This document shows, piece by piece, positions 32,398 to 40,648 of a stretch of 55,572 nt of DNA. The stretch spans positions 1-55,572 of IMG/VR virus record IMGVR_UViG_3300026320_000006; one strand, written 5' to 3'. The translations under genes and the position numbers were made by a program. The stretch comes from a virus. Under the pieces are notes generated by a model that was not told where the DNA came from, ran no database searches, and saw only the letters and a list, made by a program, of their open reading frames with translations. Every line of letters starts with the position of its first letter. Positions within the stretch are counted from its first letter, which is position 1.

Positions 32398-34115
32398 TGA
32401 CTGTAACACTTGCTCAACAGCGCAAACTTGCGTTTATCAATCTCGCGGACTATTGCAAGATTGATGGCTCATCCGATGATAGCACAGGCTTTACCAACGC
32501 CTACACTCTTGCCAGTACGCTTGGCATGGGCATCTACATGCCAGGCGGAACACTCGTCAAGGGCAACGATACGCTGCTTCCCCTCGTCCCTATCGATTTG
32601 GGCGGTGGGACAATCAAGCTCAAGAACGGCGCGAATACTGATTTGTTCTCAGCGCAAATAGGCAGTATCAATCTCGCTGCTTCACGGGGTACTGGCATTG
32701 ATGGCACGCTGTATGGGTTTAGCATTAAAAATGGAACGCTCGACGGCAACAAAGCTAATCAGTCCAGTGGGCCTTCCTGGTGTCTCCGCTTCTACGGCTA
32801 TGGCTTCACCTTCGAAAATCTTGAGCTTGTCAACGGCTTCAGTGGCGATGCGCTGATTGACTGGAATGGGACGGGAATACACAACCATAACGGCGTTGAG
32901 GCAAAGATCAGGAACCTCCATTGTCACAATGCCAGCGGGATGGGGCTACAGATGGGTGGACCCCATGACAGCCAAATCACGAATTTTATCACTTCAGAAA
33001 ATGGAGGCATCAATCTCCATCTTTGCCCGAATGCGGTGGGGGTACAGATTGATAATTTCCACAGTTGGGGCAATTTTGGAACGGGATTGCCAGGGGTACT
33101 CATTGAAGGCGGGGATAACGAGTTCAACAATGCTGTATTTGAGAGTCCATCTGATACTGCTACATATTGTCTGGTGCTAGCAGCCAACAACAATCAGATC
33201 AATGGGAAATGCCTTTCAAGCGGGGCGTTCTCTGGCGTCAAATTAGGTCAGAATAGCGGAGAAACACCAGTTCCTGGTCAAATACTCCAGAGCGCAGGGG
33301 TAACGCTTTATAATCCATCCGATAATAGCGATATCAATATGCTATTTGAAAGCTGTACGGGTACGAATGGCGCAATTAACTTTGATCGGGTACATTTCAG
33401 CAAGATTAAAGCGATAGTGACGCAATCAAGCGGAAGCGCGTACACGGGCTTCCTGGATCCAACTAACCAGTTTGAACTCTTGCCACCAAATGGCCTGACG
33501 CCTGATGGAACTGTTGGTAAAGGAGGGCAAACTCGTATTGCTGCCGACTCGCAAAATGCCTTTACCGTAGGGGGCGCCAACCAATATCTCGACTATTTCA
33601 ACGTGGTGACACATACAAACCCACGTTTTGAAATGCCGCAAGGGGTATATCTCCAATTCTACAGTGATCAATATTCGACAGCAACCTCAGCGCTTCGCAT
33701 AGGGATAGGCGCTCCGTCCAATGGCGTCGGCAATAATGGCGACTACTACTTTAGAGGTGATACACCGGGAACAGCTTATCAGCAACTCTACATCAAAATA
33801 GCCGGAGCCTGGGTACCTTTTGTCGGCGCGCCTATTCAAAGCGCGACAACGCCGGACCCCGGAGCGGGTGGAACAATCACAACGTCAGGCGTCACCTTGG
33901 CGCGTGTGACTCCTGCGGCAAGTCGTACAGGCGTGATTTTGCAAGCAGGAACGATAGCCGGGCAAAAATGTACGGTCGTGAACAATTCAGCGTCGTTTAC
34001 GATTACATTTGCGGCGGCTGGCACGTCCAATGTTGCGCAGGGCGTGAGCCTCGTGATTGCTGCTCTCGGAAAATATGATTTCACCTGGGATAGTGTCGCA
34101 GCACGCTGGTATTAA
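32397..34115 (+). CDS. Right-handed beta-helix tail spike
   Basis: 572 residues. The start (INLADYCKIDGSSDDSTGF, then ANTDLF) is the common pectate lyase 3-like opening of phage spikes. Residues about 75-330 are repeated short strands rich in Gly, Asn and Asp (GFSIKNGTLDGNK, FENLELVNGF, IRNLHCHNASG, ITNFITSENGG), as in a parallel beta-helix. The C-terminal quarter is a separate beta domain (TVVNNSASFTITFAAAGTSN). Likely binds or cleaves a host surface polysaccharide. Confidence 0.75.
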   Translation: MTVTLAQQRKLAFINLADYCKIDGSSDDSTGFTNAYTLASTLGMGIYMPGGTLVKGNDTLLPLVPIDLGGGTIKLKNGANTDLFSAQIGSINLAASRGTGIDGTLYGFSIKNGTLDGNKANQSSGPSWCLRFYGYGFTFENLELVNGFSGDALIDWNGTGIHNHNGVEAKIRNLHCHNASGMGLQMGGPHDSQITNFITSENGGINLHLCPNAVGVQIDNFHSWGNFGTGLPGVLIEGGDNEFNNAVFESPSDTATYCLVLAANNNQINGKCLSSGAFSGVKLGQNSGETPVPGQILQSAGVTLYNPSDNSDINMLFESCTGTNGAINFDRVHFSKIKAIVTQSSGSAYTGFLDPTNQFELLPPNGLTPDGTVGKGGQTRIAADSQNAFTVGGANQYLDYFNVVTHTNPRFEMPQGVYLQFYSDQYSTATSALRIGIGAPSNGVGNNGDYYFRGDTPGTAYQQLYIKIAGAWVPFVGAPIQSATTPDPGAGGTITTSGVTLARVTPAASRTGVILQAGTIAGQKCTVVNNSASFTITFAAAGTSNVAQGVSLVIAALGKYDFTWDSVAARWY

Positions 34116-34126
34116 GGAGGCTTTTC

Positions 34127-35101
34127 TTGTCAGTACTTCAAAATTTTCCAATGGTTTCACAGCTTACATCAGTAACAGGCGACAATAAACCATCAGAAAA
34201 TCGCCTGTATGATTGTGTAGCCGCTTCCATTGATGCGGCGTGTAGATACTTGCTTAATAAGTCGGAGGATAGCGTTTTCAATCCTGACAGCTTCAAAGAT
34301 CAAGCATATGGAGATACCTGGATTGGTGGAACAGCGGCAATCAAATACATTGCGTTCTGCAAATCGCTGGGAGTCAATTTGTATCCCGTGCAGGGGAGCC
34401 CTCAGAAGCTTGTCGCGTTAGCCCATGGCTATCTGGCACAAGAGAAACCAGTCATTTTCACCATGCCGGATAGCTATTCCAGCGATCCAAACATGACGCA
34501 TGTGTGTGTGTTCTACGCTGATGGACCTGGCTATCTGGTAGCAATGGACCCGTTCCCCCTGCCTGGTGTCAATAGTGGTCATCCTGATCGCAGAACAGAT
34601 GCTGAATGGATGAATGTACTGCTTTTTAACGAGGTGTGGATCACAGAAAGGATTGACGATATGCCGCCTCCAATCACCATAACAAACCCGGCTGTTGCAG
34701 TGTACTTTGTGCAAACAGGCCCAACGTCCTGGCATTGTGCTAAAACCGGCAAGGTCATTCAAGGTGCGATCTTGAGCTATTATCAAACCTGTGGTGCTAC
34801 TGCTCTGCATGGTTTGTTGGATCTCGGGTTACCTGTTAGCAATGAAATTCCGCTGGATGGAAAAGGCAATGTGAAACAGTTCTACGAACGCGGGGTTGTG
34901 TTCTATGATCCGGGCAAAATCTATGATAGCCCGCCTGGATCTGGACCTGTCTATCACGCTCATTTGTATTCAGGAGCTGGACAAGATCCAGAGATCGCTG
35001 ATCTACAAAAACAGCTAGCTATATTACAGAAGATGCCGCAAGCGCCACAAATGGACGCGGACCTGCAACAAATCTATGCGATCGCTGAAAAGTACAAATA
35101 A
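34127..35101 (+). CDS. C39-like cysteine peptidase, candidate endolysin
   Basis: 324 residues from TTG 34127, supported by AAGGAGG at 6-base spacing. The N-terminal domain has a papain-like triad in C39 order: Cys30 in YDCVAAS, His125 in THVCVFY and Asp141 in AMDPFP. The centre (WHCAKTGKVIQGAILSYYQT, then FYERGVVFYDP) resembles LGFP-like cell-wall-binding repeats. The C-terminus is a helix with a Leu/Gln pattern. At the end of the tail operon it may cleave peptidoglycan peptides during lysis. A substrate other than the wall is possible. Confidence 0.65.
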   Translation: MSVLQNFPMVSQLTSVTGDNKPSENRLYDCVAASIDAACRYLLNKSEDSVFNPDSFKDQAYGDTWIGGTAAIKYIAFCKSLGVNLYPVQGSPQKLVALAHGYLAQEKPVIFTMPDSYSSDPNMTHVCVFYADGPGYLVAMDPFPLPGVNSGHPDRRTDAEWMNVLLFNEVWITERIDDMPPPITITNPAVAVYFVQTGPTSWHCAKTGKVIQGAILSYYQTCGATALHGLLDLGLPVSNEIPLDGKGNVKQFYERGVVFYDPGKIYDSPPGSGPVYHAHLYSGAGQDPEIADLQKQLAILQKMPQAPQMDADLQQIYAIAEKYK

Positions 35102-35126
35102 AAAAGCCTCCCTACGTGAGAGAGGC
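35099..35126 (-). terminator. Intrinsic terminator (minus strand)
   Basis: On the minus strand GCCTC (complement of 35122-35126) pairs with GAGGC (complement of 35106-35110) and is followed by TTTTT. It would end the short leftward operon 35148-35923; it may also slow the opposing late transcript. Confidence 0.5.
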
Positions 35127-35147
35127 GGGAGAAATGAGAGGAATGGG

Positions 35148-35510
35148 TTACTTGTCACCGTACAGGCGCACGGCTTCACGGAGCAAAAATTCGCGATACG
35201 CTTGGGCGCCTATCTCATCCTTATCGGCATTGGCAGCCTGTCCACGCCAATTGTGGTCATTCTTCCAGGCGTACTTTGCGGCGCGACCCATTACCCAGGT
35301 AGGCGCATCGGGTGTTTCTACGATAATCGTACGCGGTCTGCCCATAGGCGCACCGGCGAGCCATGCCAGGAATGCATCGGATGTGTCATCGACAAGCCAG
35401 GTCGAACCTGACTGTCGAGCGGCTTCGCCAAATGCGCCGCGCTGTGCTGCCTTCAGCAACGTGGAGCGGTCTAGATGCCGCTCCGAACTGATTTCCGCAA
35501 TCGTCTTCAT
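35148..35510 (-). CDS. Putative DNA-binding protein with HTH start
   Basis: 120 residues from ATG 35510 (CAGGAGAG site); the longer frame to 35672 has no support and would swallow the 35512 gene. MKTIAEISSERHLDRSTLLK, then QRGAFGEAARQSGSTWLVDD, looks like an excisionase-type HTH that picks a helper wing. The C-terminal half (GRPRTIIVETPDAPTWVMGR) is unrecognised. A plant- or plasmid-like HTH regulator is possible; sure only that it is a gene. Confidence 0.6.
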   Translation of the reverse strand: MKTIAEISSERHLDRSTLLKAAQRGAFGEAARQSGSTWLVDDTSDAFLAWLAGAPMGRPRTIIVETPDAPTWVMGRAAKYAWKNDHNWRGQAANADKDEIGAQAYREFLLREAVRLYGDK

Positions 35511-35511
35511 G

Positions 35512-35682
35512 CTACTTGCTCTCCTGCTTCGCTTGCAATTGGCGTTTCCACTCAGCAATACGAGACTCTTCACCGCGCTGAAATGCTTTGATTGCTTGAC
35601 TGTAGGAAGTGAGGCCAGCCGCCTCAAACTTGCGTGCCAGGGCCACTTGCGCATTGGTAACGCCTTGTCCAAACTTTGCCAT
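35512..35682 (-). CDS. Small helical protein (56 residues)
   Basis: ATG 35682 with a GAAAGG site; stop one base before the next start at 35510. Sequence MAKFGQGVTNAQVALARKFE onwards is helical and basic at the end (EWKRQLQAKQESK). Unrecognised; the coupling to the HTH gene suggests an antitoxin- or partner-like role but nothing proves it. Confidence 0.55.
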   Translation of the reverse strand: MAKFGQGVTNAQVALARKFEAAGLTSYSQAIKAFQRGEESRIAEWKRQLQAKQESK

Positions 35683-35698
35683 GCCTTTCAGTCCTTTC

Positions 35699-35923
35699 TT
35701 AGCTTATCCAGGAAGAAACTTCTTCCAATACGACATCCCTTACGATGGTGCCTTTCTCGTCGTCGGCAACGCTGGCTTCTAATTGCCGCTTCGCCTCAAT
35801 CGGGCTATCGGCAACGATGGTCATCTCTGCCCTGCCGCCCTCGCGAGGAGGATACTCATTGCCCTGTAAATCAGTCCATGCTCGCGCTACCGGGATGTAG
35901 GAAAACTTGTAAACTTGTGCCAT
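35699..35923 (-). CDS. Small hypothetical protein
   Basis: 74 residues from ATG 35923. Beta-rich and acidic, e.g. QVYKFSYIPVARAWTDLQGN, and AEMTIVADSPIEAKRQLEAS, a form reminiscent of single-domain binding proteins. First gene behind the operator-controlled promoter at 35971-35999. Confidence 0.6.
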   Translation of the reverse strand: MAQVYKFSYIPVARAWTDLQGNEYPPREGGRAEMTIVADSPIEAKRQLEASVADDEKGTIVRDVVLEEVSSWIS

Positions 35924-35948
35924 TATCTTTCTCGCTTTCTTTACTTGC

Positions 35949-36033
35949 TGTACCAACTTGGTACACTTCTATTATATTCCGTAATTACGGAATAGTCAAG
36001 TGTTTTTCATGCCAATTTCCGCATCGTCGGAAA
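35949..36033 (-). promoter_or_regulatory. Promoter with palindrome in the spacer plus two more palindromes
   Basis: Leftward promoter: -35 TTGACT (complement of 35994-35999), 17-bp spacer, -10 TATAAT (complement of 35971-35976). The spacer is filled by a perfect 16-bp palindrome TTCCGTAATTACGGAA (35977-35992). A related half-site pair TTTCCG...CGGAAA lies at 36016-36033, upstream of the holin gene. Between promoter and gene is a 17-bp palindrome TGTACCAACTTGGTACA (35949-35965). The arrangement predicts tight repression. Confidence 0.7.
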
Positions 36034-36052
36034 ACTCGTTTAGGAGGATTTT

Positions 36053-36610
36053 ATGAACATTTTCAGTAAAGCTGCTCAGAACCTACCACTTACCCCTGCT
36101 CAGCGCGCATTTTTGAAACTCTTAAAAGGCTGGTTTTATACCGCTTTGGGAGTTGGCATCATAGCAGGGGCGCAGTACATCATGGGGACGTCTCTCATTG
36201 ATTGGCAAAAACTTGGGTATATCGTAGGAACCGGTGTCTTGCTCTCTATCTTGCACGCGCTCGACAAGTACTGGACTAGCCAGGGTGACACACCATTAGC
36301 ACTGGCAACAGAAGCTATTGAGCAGAAAATACCGGCACAACCCCCTGCCCAGCCACAAAAAGCGCCACAACCGATCTTATTTGCTGGTGTCAATCCAGTT
36401 CCAAATGCGACAAACACGGTACCTAATGCTGGATTTGGTACGCTTACCAGTGGACCACAACTCTCATTTCCGCCTGCACAACCGTTGCAATTTTCAACGG
36501 TGCGCAACCCACAGCAAATTCCAGCAATCAATCTTGCCGAGGTGCCCCCTGCTCAGTCTCAGGATACACAGCGTCACTTTGGAGATTCGCAAATCATGCC
36601 AACCGTATGA
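36053..36610 (+). CDS. Holin candidate with two membrane helices
   Basis: 185 residues from ATG 36053 (AGGAGG site). Two hydrophobic segments, about residues 27-46 (FYTALGVGIIAGAQYIMGTS) and 54-70 (LGYIVGTGVLLSILHAL), near the N-terminus, followed by a long Pro/Gln-rich hydrophilic tail. Holins of phages LL-H type have this layout, and the C39-like peptidase is close upstream. The extended tail (from about 85) is unusual for a holin, so a membrane scaffold role is possible. Transcribed alone, toward the terminator at 36674. Confidence 0.6.
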   Translation: MNIFSKAAQNLPLTPAQRAFLKLLKGWFYTALGVGIIAGAQYIMGTSLIDWQKLGYIVGTGVLLSILHALDKYWTSQGDTPLALATEAIEQKIPAQPPAQPQKAPQPILFAGVNPVPNATNTVPNAGFGTLTSGPQLSFPPAQPLQFSTVRNPQQIPAINLAEVPPAQSQDTQRHFGDSQIMPTV

Positions 36611-36673
36611 CAGGTCATCGGTAGCGCAAGAAAGGCTTCACCAGAGAGGTGTAGGACCGCCTGAACATAAAAA

Positions 36674-36708
36674 GACATCCCGATTTATGTCTAAAAAATC
36701 GGGATGTC
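36674..36708. terminator. Bidirectional terminator
   Basis: A 13-bp perfect stem, GACATCCCGATTT (36674-36686) with AAATCGGGATGTC (36696-36708), between convergent genes. Flanking A and T richness is modest, so it may terminate in either direction. Confidence 0.7.
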
Positions 36709-36734
36709 AGATTTGGCTCTCAGGCACTCTCCTG

Positions 36735-36926
36735 TCATTTTGGCTTGATTTCGTTGAAAAGCGCCTGTTTCATGGCCTCATATGCTCTATTTTCCTGTCG
36801 TTTTTCTCGCTCCTTCTCCAGCCAGATGTAAAACAGCATGGCCAACCCAATGCCACCAACAAGTACACACAGTATGCCAATGACGGCAAAGACCACCAGC
36901 CAGAAAAAGAGAAAGCCGTTAATCAT
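36735..36926 (-). CDS. Small membrane protein
   Basis: 63 residues; two adjoining hydrophobic segments (FLFFWLVVFAVIGILCVLVG then GLAMLFYIWL) and a charged tail (EKEREKRQENRAYEAMKQAL). AAGGAGA site; ATGA overlap with the gene upstream. Last gene of the leftward operon. Confidence 0.6.
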   Translation of the reverse strand: MINGFLFFWLVVFAVIGILCVLVGGIGLAMLFYIWLEKEREKRQENRAYEAMKQALFNEIKPK

Positions 36927-37204
36927 GAATGTGTCTCCTTGTCTTTCTCTTTTGCACGCCGCGCGTGAGTATCGTTCTCTGCCTCTTGCATCAGCCCAAG
37001 TACGATACCAGCATACGGTTCATCCAGGTTAATCACTACGTAATTATTACCGCGCTTCCCCTGGCTGCGCCTATACTCATGCACGAGATCGAGCAAATAA
37101 TCCAATTGCCGGCACTGCTGATCGTCCAGTGCCGCGTGGATATCTTCAATCTTTACCACAAGGAAACGATTTTCTAGCTGCATGATTTTATCGTATTCAC
37201 TCAT
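36923..37204 (-). CDS. Hypothetical protein
   Basis: 93 residues from ATG 37204 (CGGAGA site). A folded N-terminal part (MSEYDKIMQLENRFLVVKIE, then LDYLLDLVHEYRRSQ) and a charged tail. Unrecognised. ATGA overlaps on both sides show translational coupling in the operon. Confidence 0.55.
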   Translation of the reverse strand: MSEYDKIMQLENRFLVVKIEDIHAALDDQQCRQLDYLLDLVHEYRRSQGKRGNNYVVINLDEPYAGIVLGLMQEAENDTHARRAKEKDKETHS

Positions 37205-37392
37205 CGTTTTTGTATCTCCGTTTCCATCGTGATTGTTGCAAATATCCGGGTCAGACGTTGTGTGTATGCCGGTTTGAGCTTTACTGGTTTGCAAAAAGTA
37301 AGATCATAGATAACCAAATCTCTATCGATACTTTGTCTCACGTGCTTCTCGCGCTTAACTGACGTGATTGGATTTATCCAACGTCTTCTCAT
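37201..37392 (-). CDS. Small basic hypothetical protein
   Basis: 63 residues from ATG 37392, which overlaps the stop of the 37389 gene (ATGA). Very basic (MRRRWINPITSVKREKHVRQ). No family recognised; may bind nucleic acid. Confidence 0.5.
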   Translation of the reverse strand: MRRRWINPITSVKREKHVRQSIDRDLVIYDLTFCKPVKLKPAYTQRLTRIFATITMETEIQKR

Positions 37393-37532
37393 CCTGCTTG
37401 AATATCCCCCGTTGCGATCCAATAAATCAATAAAACAAGCACACCTGACAAGAACAGGAGAAGCAACCAGACACAGAGCGTATCAAGGATCTGTTGCCAG
37501 GTGAGCGGAACATGTGGTTGTTCTTCTTTCAT
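37389..37532 (-). CDS. 47-residue membrane protein
   Basis: ATG 37532 with GAGAGG upstream; ATGA overlaps at both ends. One long hydrophobic helix (TLCVWLLLLFLSGVLVLLIY, residues about 18-37). Confidence 0.6.
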   Translation of the reverse strand: MKEEQPHVPLTWQQILDTLCVWLLLLFLSGVLVLLIYWIATGDIQAG

Positions 37533-37891
37533 CGCTCAAACCTCTCATGCAGCAATTTAGACAATGCAGGAACCTCTAGCGTGGCTTCTGTATCGCGCTC
37601 AACTGGTTGCGTTGGTATCTGACTGACCTGGAATGGGTCAGTGTCCACAGGTTTGCTGTTCAGCCACTCATTTGGCAAGAGTTCTAAACGCATACGATGA
37701 AATTGCGCGCGCTCTCGGGCTGGTACTACTCGAACCGTCTGGATTTGCACAGCAGGGGGTTGCACGTTTGGCTCTATCGATTGTGGCTGTTCGGGAGAGC
37801 GTTCCCACACGAAATTTTCAAAATGTTTTGATGTTTCTTTCAGTCCAAACCAGACTTGGAACCAATTGAGAAAACGTTTCACTCGCGACAT
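37529..37891 (-). CDS. Hypothetical protein
   Basis: 120 residues with an AAGGAGG site. Aromatic N-terminus (RFLNWFQVWFGLKETSKHF) that may lie on a membrane, then a Pro/Gln/Val-rich, probably extended region. Unrecognised. Confidence 0.6.
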   Translation of the reverse strand: MSRVKRFLNWFQVWFGLKETSKHFENFVWERSPEQPQSIEPNVQPPAVQIQTVRVVPARERAQFHRMRLELLPNEWLNSKPVDTDPFQVSQIPTQPVERDTEATLEVPALSKLLHERFER

Positions 37892-37901
37892 AAGAACCTC
37901 C

Positions 37902-37991
37902 TTACATCAATTTGAGAATGCACACCGCCACAAGCGCGGACAATGGCAAAACGTAGAATAACAGTAGAAAATTATCCAGGGTGAGATGCAT
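37902..37991 (-). CDS. 29-residue membrane peptide
   Basis: ATG 37991 with AAAGGA upstream. Mostly one hydrophobic helix (FLLLFYVLPLSALVAVCILK). Its start almost touches the stop of the gene before it, so it fits the operon. Confidence 0.5.
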   Translation of the reverse strand: MHLTLDNFLLLFYVLPLSALVAVCILKLM

Positions 37992-37992
37992 C

Positions 37993-38229
37993 TTATTTGT
38001 CCTTTGCTATCTCCTGAACACTCAAATCAGTCAATTCTTGTCCTAAGCGTTTCAGGATATGCTGTACCTTCGGGAATATCTTTGTCTGAAACTTCTCAAA
38101 TGTATCACGTTGACGCGACAATTCCATCAGCATGAGCACACCGTTCAGATCATTTTGAGTTTCAGCAAGCTTCATCATAAAATCAAACAAAGTCAGTTCG
38201 TCGGGGCACTGTGGCTGTTGTTGGGTCAT
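37993..38229 (-). CDS. Small helical protein
   Basis: 78 residues, all helical (ELTLFDFMMKLAETQNDLNG, then KVQHILKRLGQELTDLSVQE). ATGA overlap with the upstream gene. Unrecognised. Confidence 0.6.
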   Translation of the reverse strand: MTQQQPQCPDELTLFDFMMKLAETQNDLNGVLMLMELSRQRDTFEKFQTKIFPKVQHILKRLGQELTDLSVQEIAKDK

Positions 38230-38738
38230 AGCACTTCTCCATCGATAATCTTACCGGTGATTTGCCTCTGAGTCGTCAACCCTGGAATGAGTGGTGGCAT
38301 CTTGCCAGAGCGGTAGATTTCATCTAATTGGGGTTCCATCCATTCTCCGATAGTTTGGTTATTGGGTAGAACCGTGTAACTAAGTAATTCCTCTTCCATC
38401 GTGCTGATACCCGATGCAACAGCTTCCAACTTGGCTTTTACCAGCAATGCCAAACCGCGCCACAATCGTTGCTTTTCGCGCTCCCAGGCAGTAGCAACAC
38501 GTTGGGCATGTGAAAGGCGGGCACTATACTGGTTATGTCCAGGATTAAACGAATCAGGACTTGGATACATCAATTCCATACGATAGCGACGTTCATTGAT
38601 CTCAAAAGCGATAGCCGCCCGATTGCCCTGGTCTCCATAGAGAAAACCAGTAGCACCATGCCGCTTCAGGTTCTTTTCAATCTCTTCACGTGAACGTGAA
38701 ACGCTGACACTCGTTCCCTCCGCAAATCTCTTAGGCAT
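38226..38738 (-). CDS. Conserved phage protein of recombination operons
   Basis: 170 residues. The section SVSRSREEIEKNLKRHGATG, then FLYGDQGNRAAIAFEINERR and LMYPSP, is a pattern seen in uncharacterised proteins next to phage replication and recombination genes. The second half is helical. I know of no assigned function. Start ATG 38738 follows the HAD gene closely. Confidence 0.6.
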   Translation of the reverse strand: MPKRFAEGTSVSVSRSREEIEKNLKRHGATGFLYGDQGNRAAIAFEINERRYRMELMYPSPDSFNPGHNQYSARLSHAQRVATAWEREKQRLWRGLALLVKAKLEAVASGISTMEEELLSYTVLPNNQTIGEWMEPQLDEIYRSGKMPPLIPGLTTQRQITGKIIDGEVL

Positions 38739-38741
38739 CTT

Positions 38742-39344
38742 CTATCCCTCCATCTTTTCCTTTTCTTTCAGCTTTCCAACAGCATCAGCTAAGCTTGAAA
38801 CAACAATGAGATGATCAAATGAACCACCAGCCTCAACTAACGCATCACGGTTAGCCTGTTCATCATCGACAAATAGCACATGTGTTGTACCAAACAAACT
38901 GGCCAGCGTCTGAATGATTCCGGCTTTCCAAGGAACGGTTTTGACGTATCCTTTTATGAAAGCTGAAGTTTTCATGATCAGTAGGGGCCCTGATAGCTCA
39001 TGCTCATAGAGCCAATCATATGTTGCTTTGCGCATGGTTTCAGGTCGGCTGGTAAGGTAGATCACATCGTACCCTTCAACATCAGTAGGATAGCATTCAA
39101 TAAAGCTGATAGCCTCGACAGCACCATCAATCAGAGTATCCATTGACACATACTCAGGATTGAACACCTCACGCCAGTAGAGGTCTGTAGCCTCTTTAGC
39201 GCGTTTCGGTCTGTCATCGTCAATAACGATAGGCTCAGCGCGACATTCAGCTAGAAACGTTTGTTTCTTCGCTTCCGCTCGTTTAAAGCGTTCAGCGCCA
39301 TCGGCAACAACGCCGTCCAGGTCAACAAAAGCAATTCTCTTCAT
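38742..39344 (-). CDS. HAD-superfamily phosphatase
   Basis: 200 residues. Motif I FVDLDGVVADG (nucleophile Asp and acid/base Asp, residues about 7 and 9), motif II LTSRPE, motif III Lys in PWKAGI and motif IV VDDEQANRD are all present, with a helical cap insert between. Enzymes of this type remove phosphate from nucleotides or from DNA/RNA ends (3'-phosphatase of polynucleotide kinase). Next to a nuclease and SSB-like protein, a role in nucleotide supply or end repair is likely but not proven. Confidence 0.8.
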   Translation of the reverse strand: MKRIAFVDLDGVVADGAERFKRAEAKKQTFLAECRAEPIVIDDDRPKRAKEATDLYWREVFNPEYVSMDTLIDGAVEAISFIECYPTDVEGYDVIYLTSRPETMRKATYDWLYEHELSGPLLIMKTSAFIKGYVKTVPWKAGIIQTLASLFGTTHVLFVDDEQANRDALVEAGGSFDHLIVVSSLADAVGKLKEKEKMEG

Positions 39345-39347
39345 GCT

Positions 39348-40214
39348 CTATCTCTCCATCTTTTCAGAAAAACAACACTCGCGCATGGGGCATTTCCTTG
39401 CAAGGGGGTCATCGATTGTTTGGCATACCCGATCTGGATAGCGGCCATGTTTCGCGTGGACAAGCCCGCCCTTGACGTGATAGGCACGCTGGACATAGGG
39501 AAGTGCCATAGAACGGTCGTATTCGACGATCCACACCTTGAATTCCTGATTATTCTTATCTTCGATGAGAATAATGGTATGATCGAGCTGAAGTAAATGA
39601 AGGTATAGATTAGCCTGAATTACGGCTTTGTCAACCGTCTCACAGGCTTTACGGGCCTGATCTAAATTGCTGGTAAGCGATTGGAAACTATCGTGGTTAA
39701 TACCCTTGATTTCAACCGGATACTGCTCACCAGCGAACTCAGAGATGATATCTGGCGAGAAATAAACCTGACGAGTTTCGTCATAATGCGTCAAGTCCAA
39801 CTCGGCAGCAAACCATTGACTGCCAACTAATTTGAGATAGTATTTGAACAAGGCGGGAGGTATACTGTAGGTAATATCACTAGCCTGTTCGTCGGAAATA
39901 GGCGTCCACACCACCTTACCAAATTTGGCAAACATCTTCTGCCAACGCTTGTGTACATCCCAACCATTCTCAAACACGGCCTGCTGTTTCCATTGCCAGC
40001 GCGCTAGCTCAGGATTTCTCACCTCATCTGAGAAAATCTCAGCCAGCACGTGCTTGCGCGTACACCATTCCTGATCAGAGACCAGGAGCGATGAAGCGTG
40101 TAAGCCGGTACGTGGTGGTTGGGATTGTCCCCACTTGAGATAGAGGTCTTCAAACTCTATCTGGATAAGGGCCGCGAGTGTTCGCAGCCCTGGATTGTTG
40201 GAGGAACTAATCAC
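39348..40214 (-). CDS. Cas4/RecB-like PD-(D/E)XK nuclease with Fe-S cysteines
   Basis: 288 residues. The nuclease core shows Glu and Asp residues ahead of SPDII...VEIKG (Asp, then Glu-x-Lys) and a final QANLYLHLL helix, the RecB motif set. One Cys near residue 51 (EWCTRKHVL) and three near the end (CQTIDDPLARKCPMRECC) match the [4Fe-4S] arrangement of Cas4 and AddB. Such phage enzymes resect DNA ends, feeding recombination with the SSB-like and RusA-like proteins encoded nearby. No cas1 or CRISPR array is present, so it is not part of adaptation here. Confidence 0.8.
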   Translation of the reverse strand: MISSSNNPGLRTLAALIQIEFEDLYLKWGQSQPPRTGLHASSLLVSDQEWCTRKHVLAEIFSDEVRNPELARWQWKQQAVFENGWDVHKRWQKMFAKFGKVVWTPISDEQASDITYSIPPALFKYYLKLVGSQWFAAELDLTHYDETRQVYFSPDIISEFAGEQYPVEIKGINHDSFQSLTSNLDQARKACETVDKAVIQANLYLHLLQLDHTIILIEDKNNQEFKVWIVEYDRSMALPYVQRAYHVKGGLVHAKHGRYPDRVCQTIDDPLARKCPMRECCFSEKMER

Positions 40215-40648
40215 GCTTGTCTCCCATCGTACTCAAGACCCATACGAACAGCAGTATCTTCAAGCGCATAAAACTGAGCAGTCGAAAGACCGTCCCAACT
40301 CACTCTTTCCCCGTCGAATTGTCCATTCAGCAGTTCGTCAGCCTCTGCTTTGCTATGTCCCTTAGATCGTAGTGTCTTGCCGACCTCCCGGATAAAACGG
40401 TTCGGGTGCTTTGTCTGAACCTTGATCTGCATTGATGCCTCCTTTACTTCCTGCTTATCAGGAGATGACAGCACTTTGTCACAGCCTGAACACAGCACCT
40501 GCCAACCTGGATGCAATTTCCAGACATCGACATCAGCCTGAGAGAGTTGCTCATCACCGCTCTCTACTTGCATATTCGCCATGCAGGGAAGGCAATAAAA
40601 CTTGCCTTCCCTGGAGATCGCTACAACTGGATTGGAACTAGAAATCAT
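40211..40648 (-). CDS. Zinc-binding hypothetical protein
   Basis: 145 residues. Two Cys pairs, FYCLPCM (about 18-22) and VLCSGCDK (about 52-57), make a probable zinc ribbon, followed by a helical part with KHPNRFIREVGKTLRSKGHS. ATGA overlap with the nuclease gene and 11-base overlap with the SSB-like gene. May be an adaptor in the recombination complex. Confidence 0.6.
   Translation of the reverse strand: MISSSNPVVAISREGKFYCLPCMANMQVESGDEQLSQADVDVWKLHPGWQVLCSGCDKVLSSPDKQEVKEASMQIKVQTKHPNRFIREVGKTLRSKGHSKAEADELLNGQFDGERVSWDGLSTAQFYALEDTAVRMGLEYDGRQA

Noticed and set aside
35116-36069. Plus-strand open frame of 317 codons
   Set aside because: Opposite to three coupled minus-strand genes with good ribosome sites and a clear promoter; composition is Ser/Arg/Leu-biased without any domain.
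39348-40214. CRISPR adaptation role for the Cas4-like protein
   Set aside because: No repeat array, cas1 or cas2 in the window; the neighbours are recombination genes.
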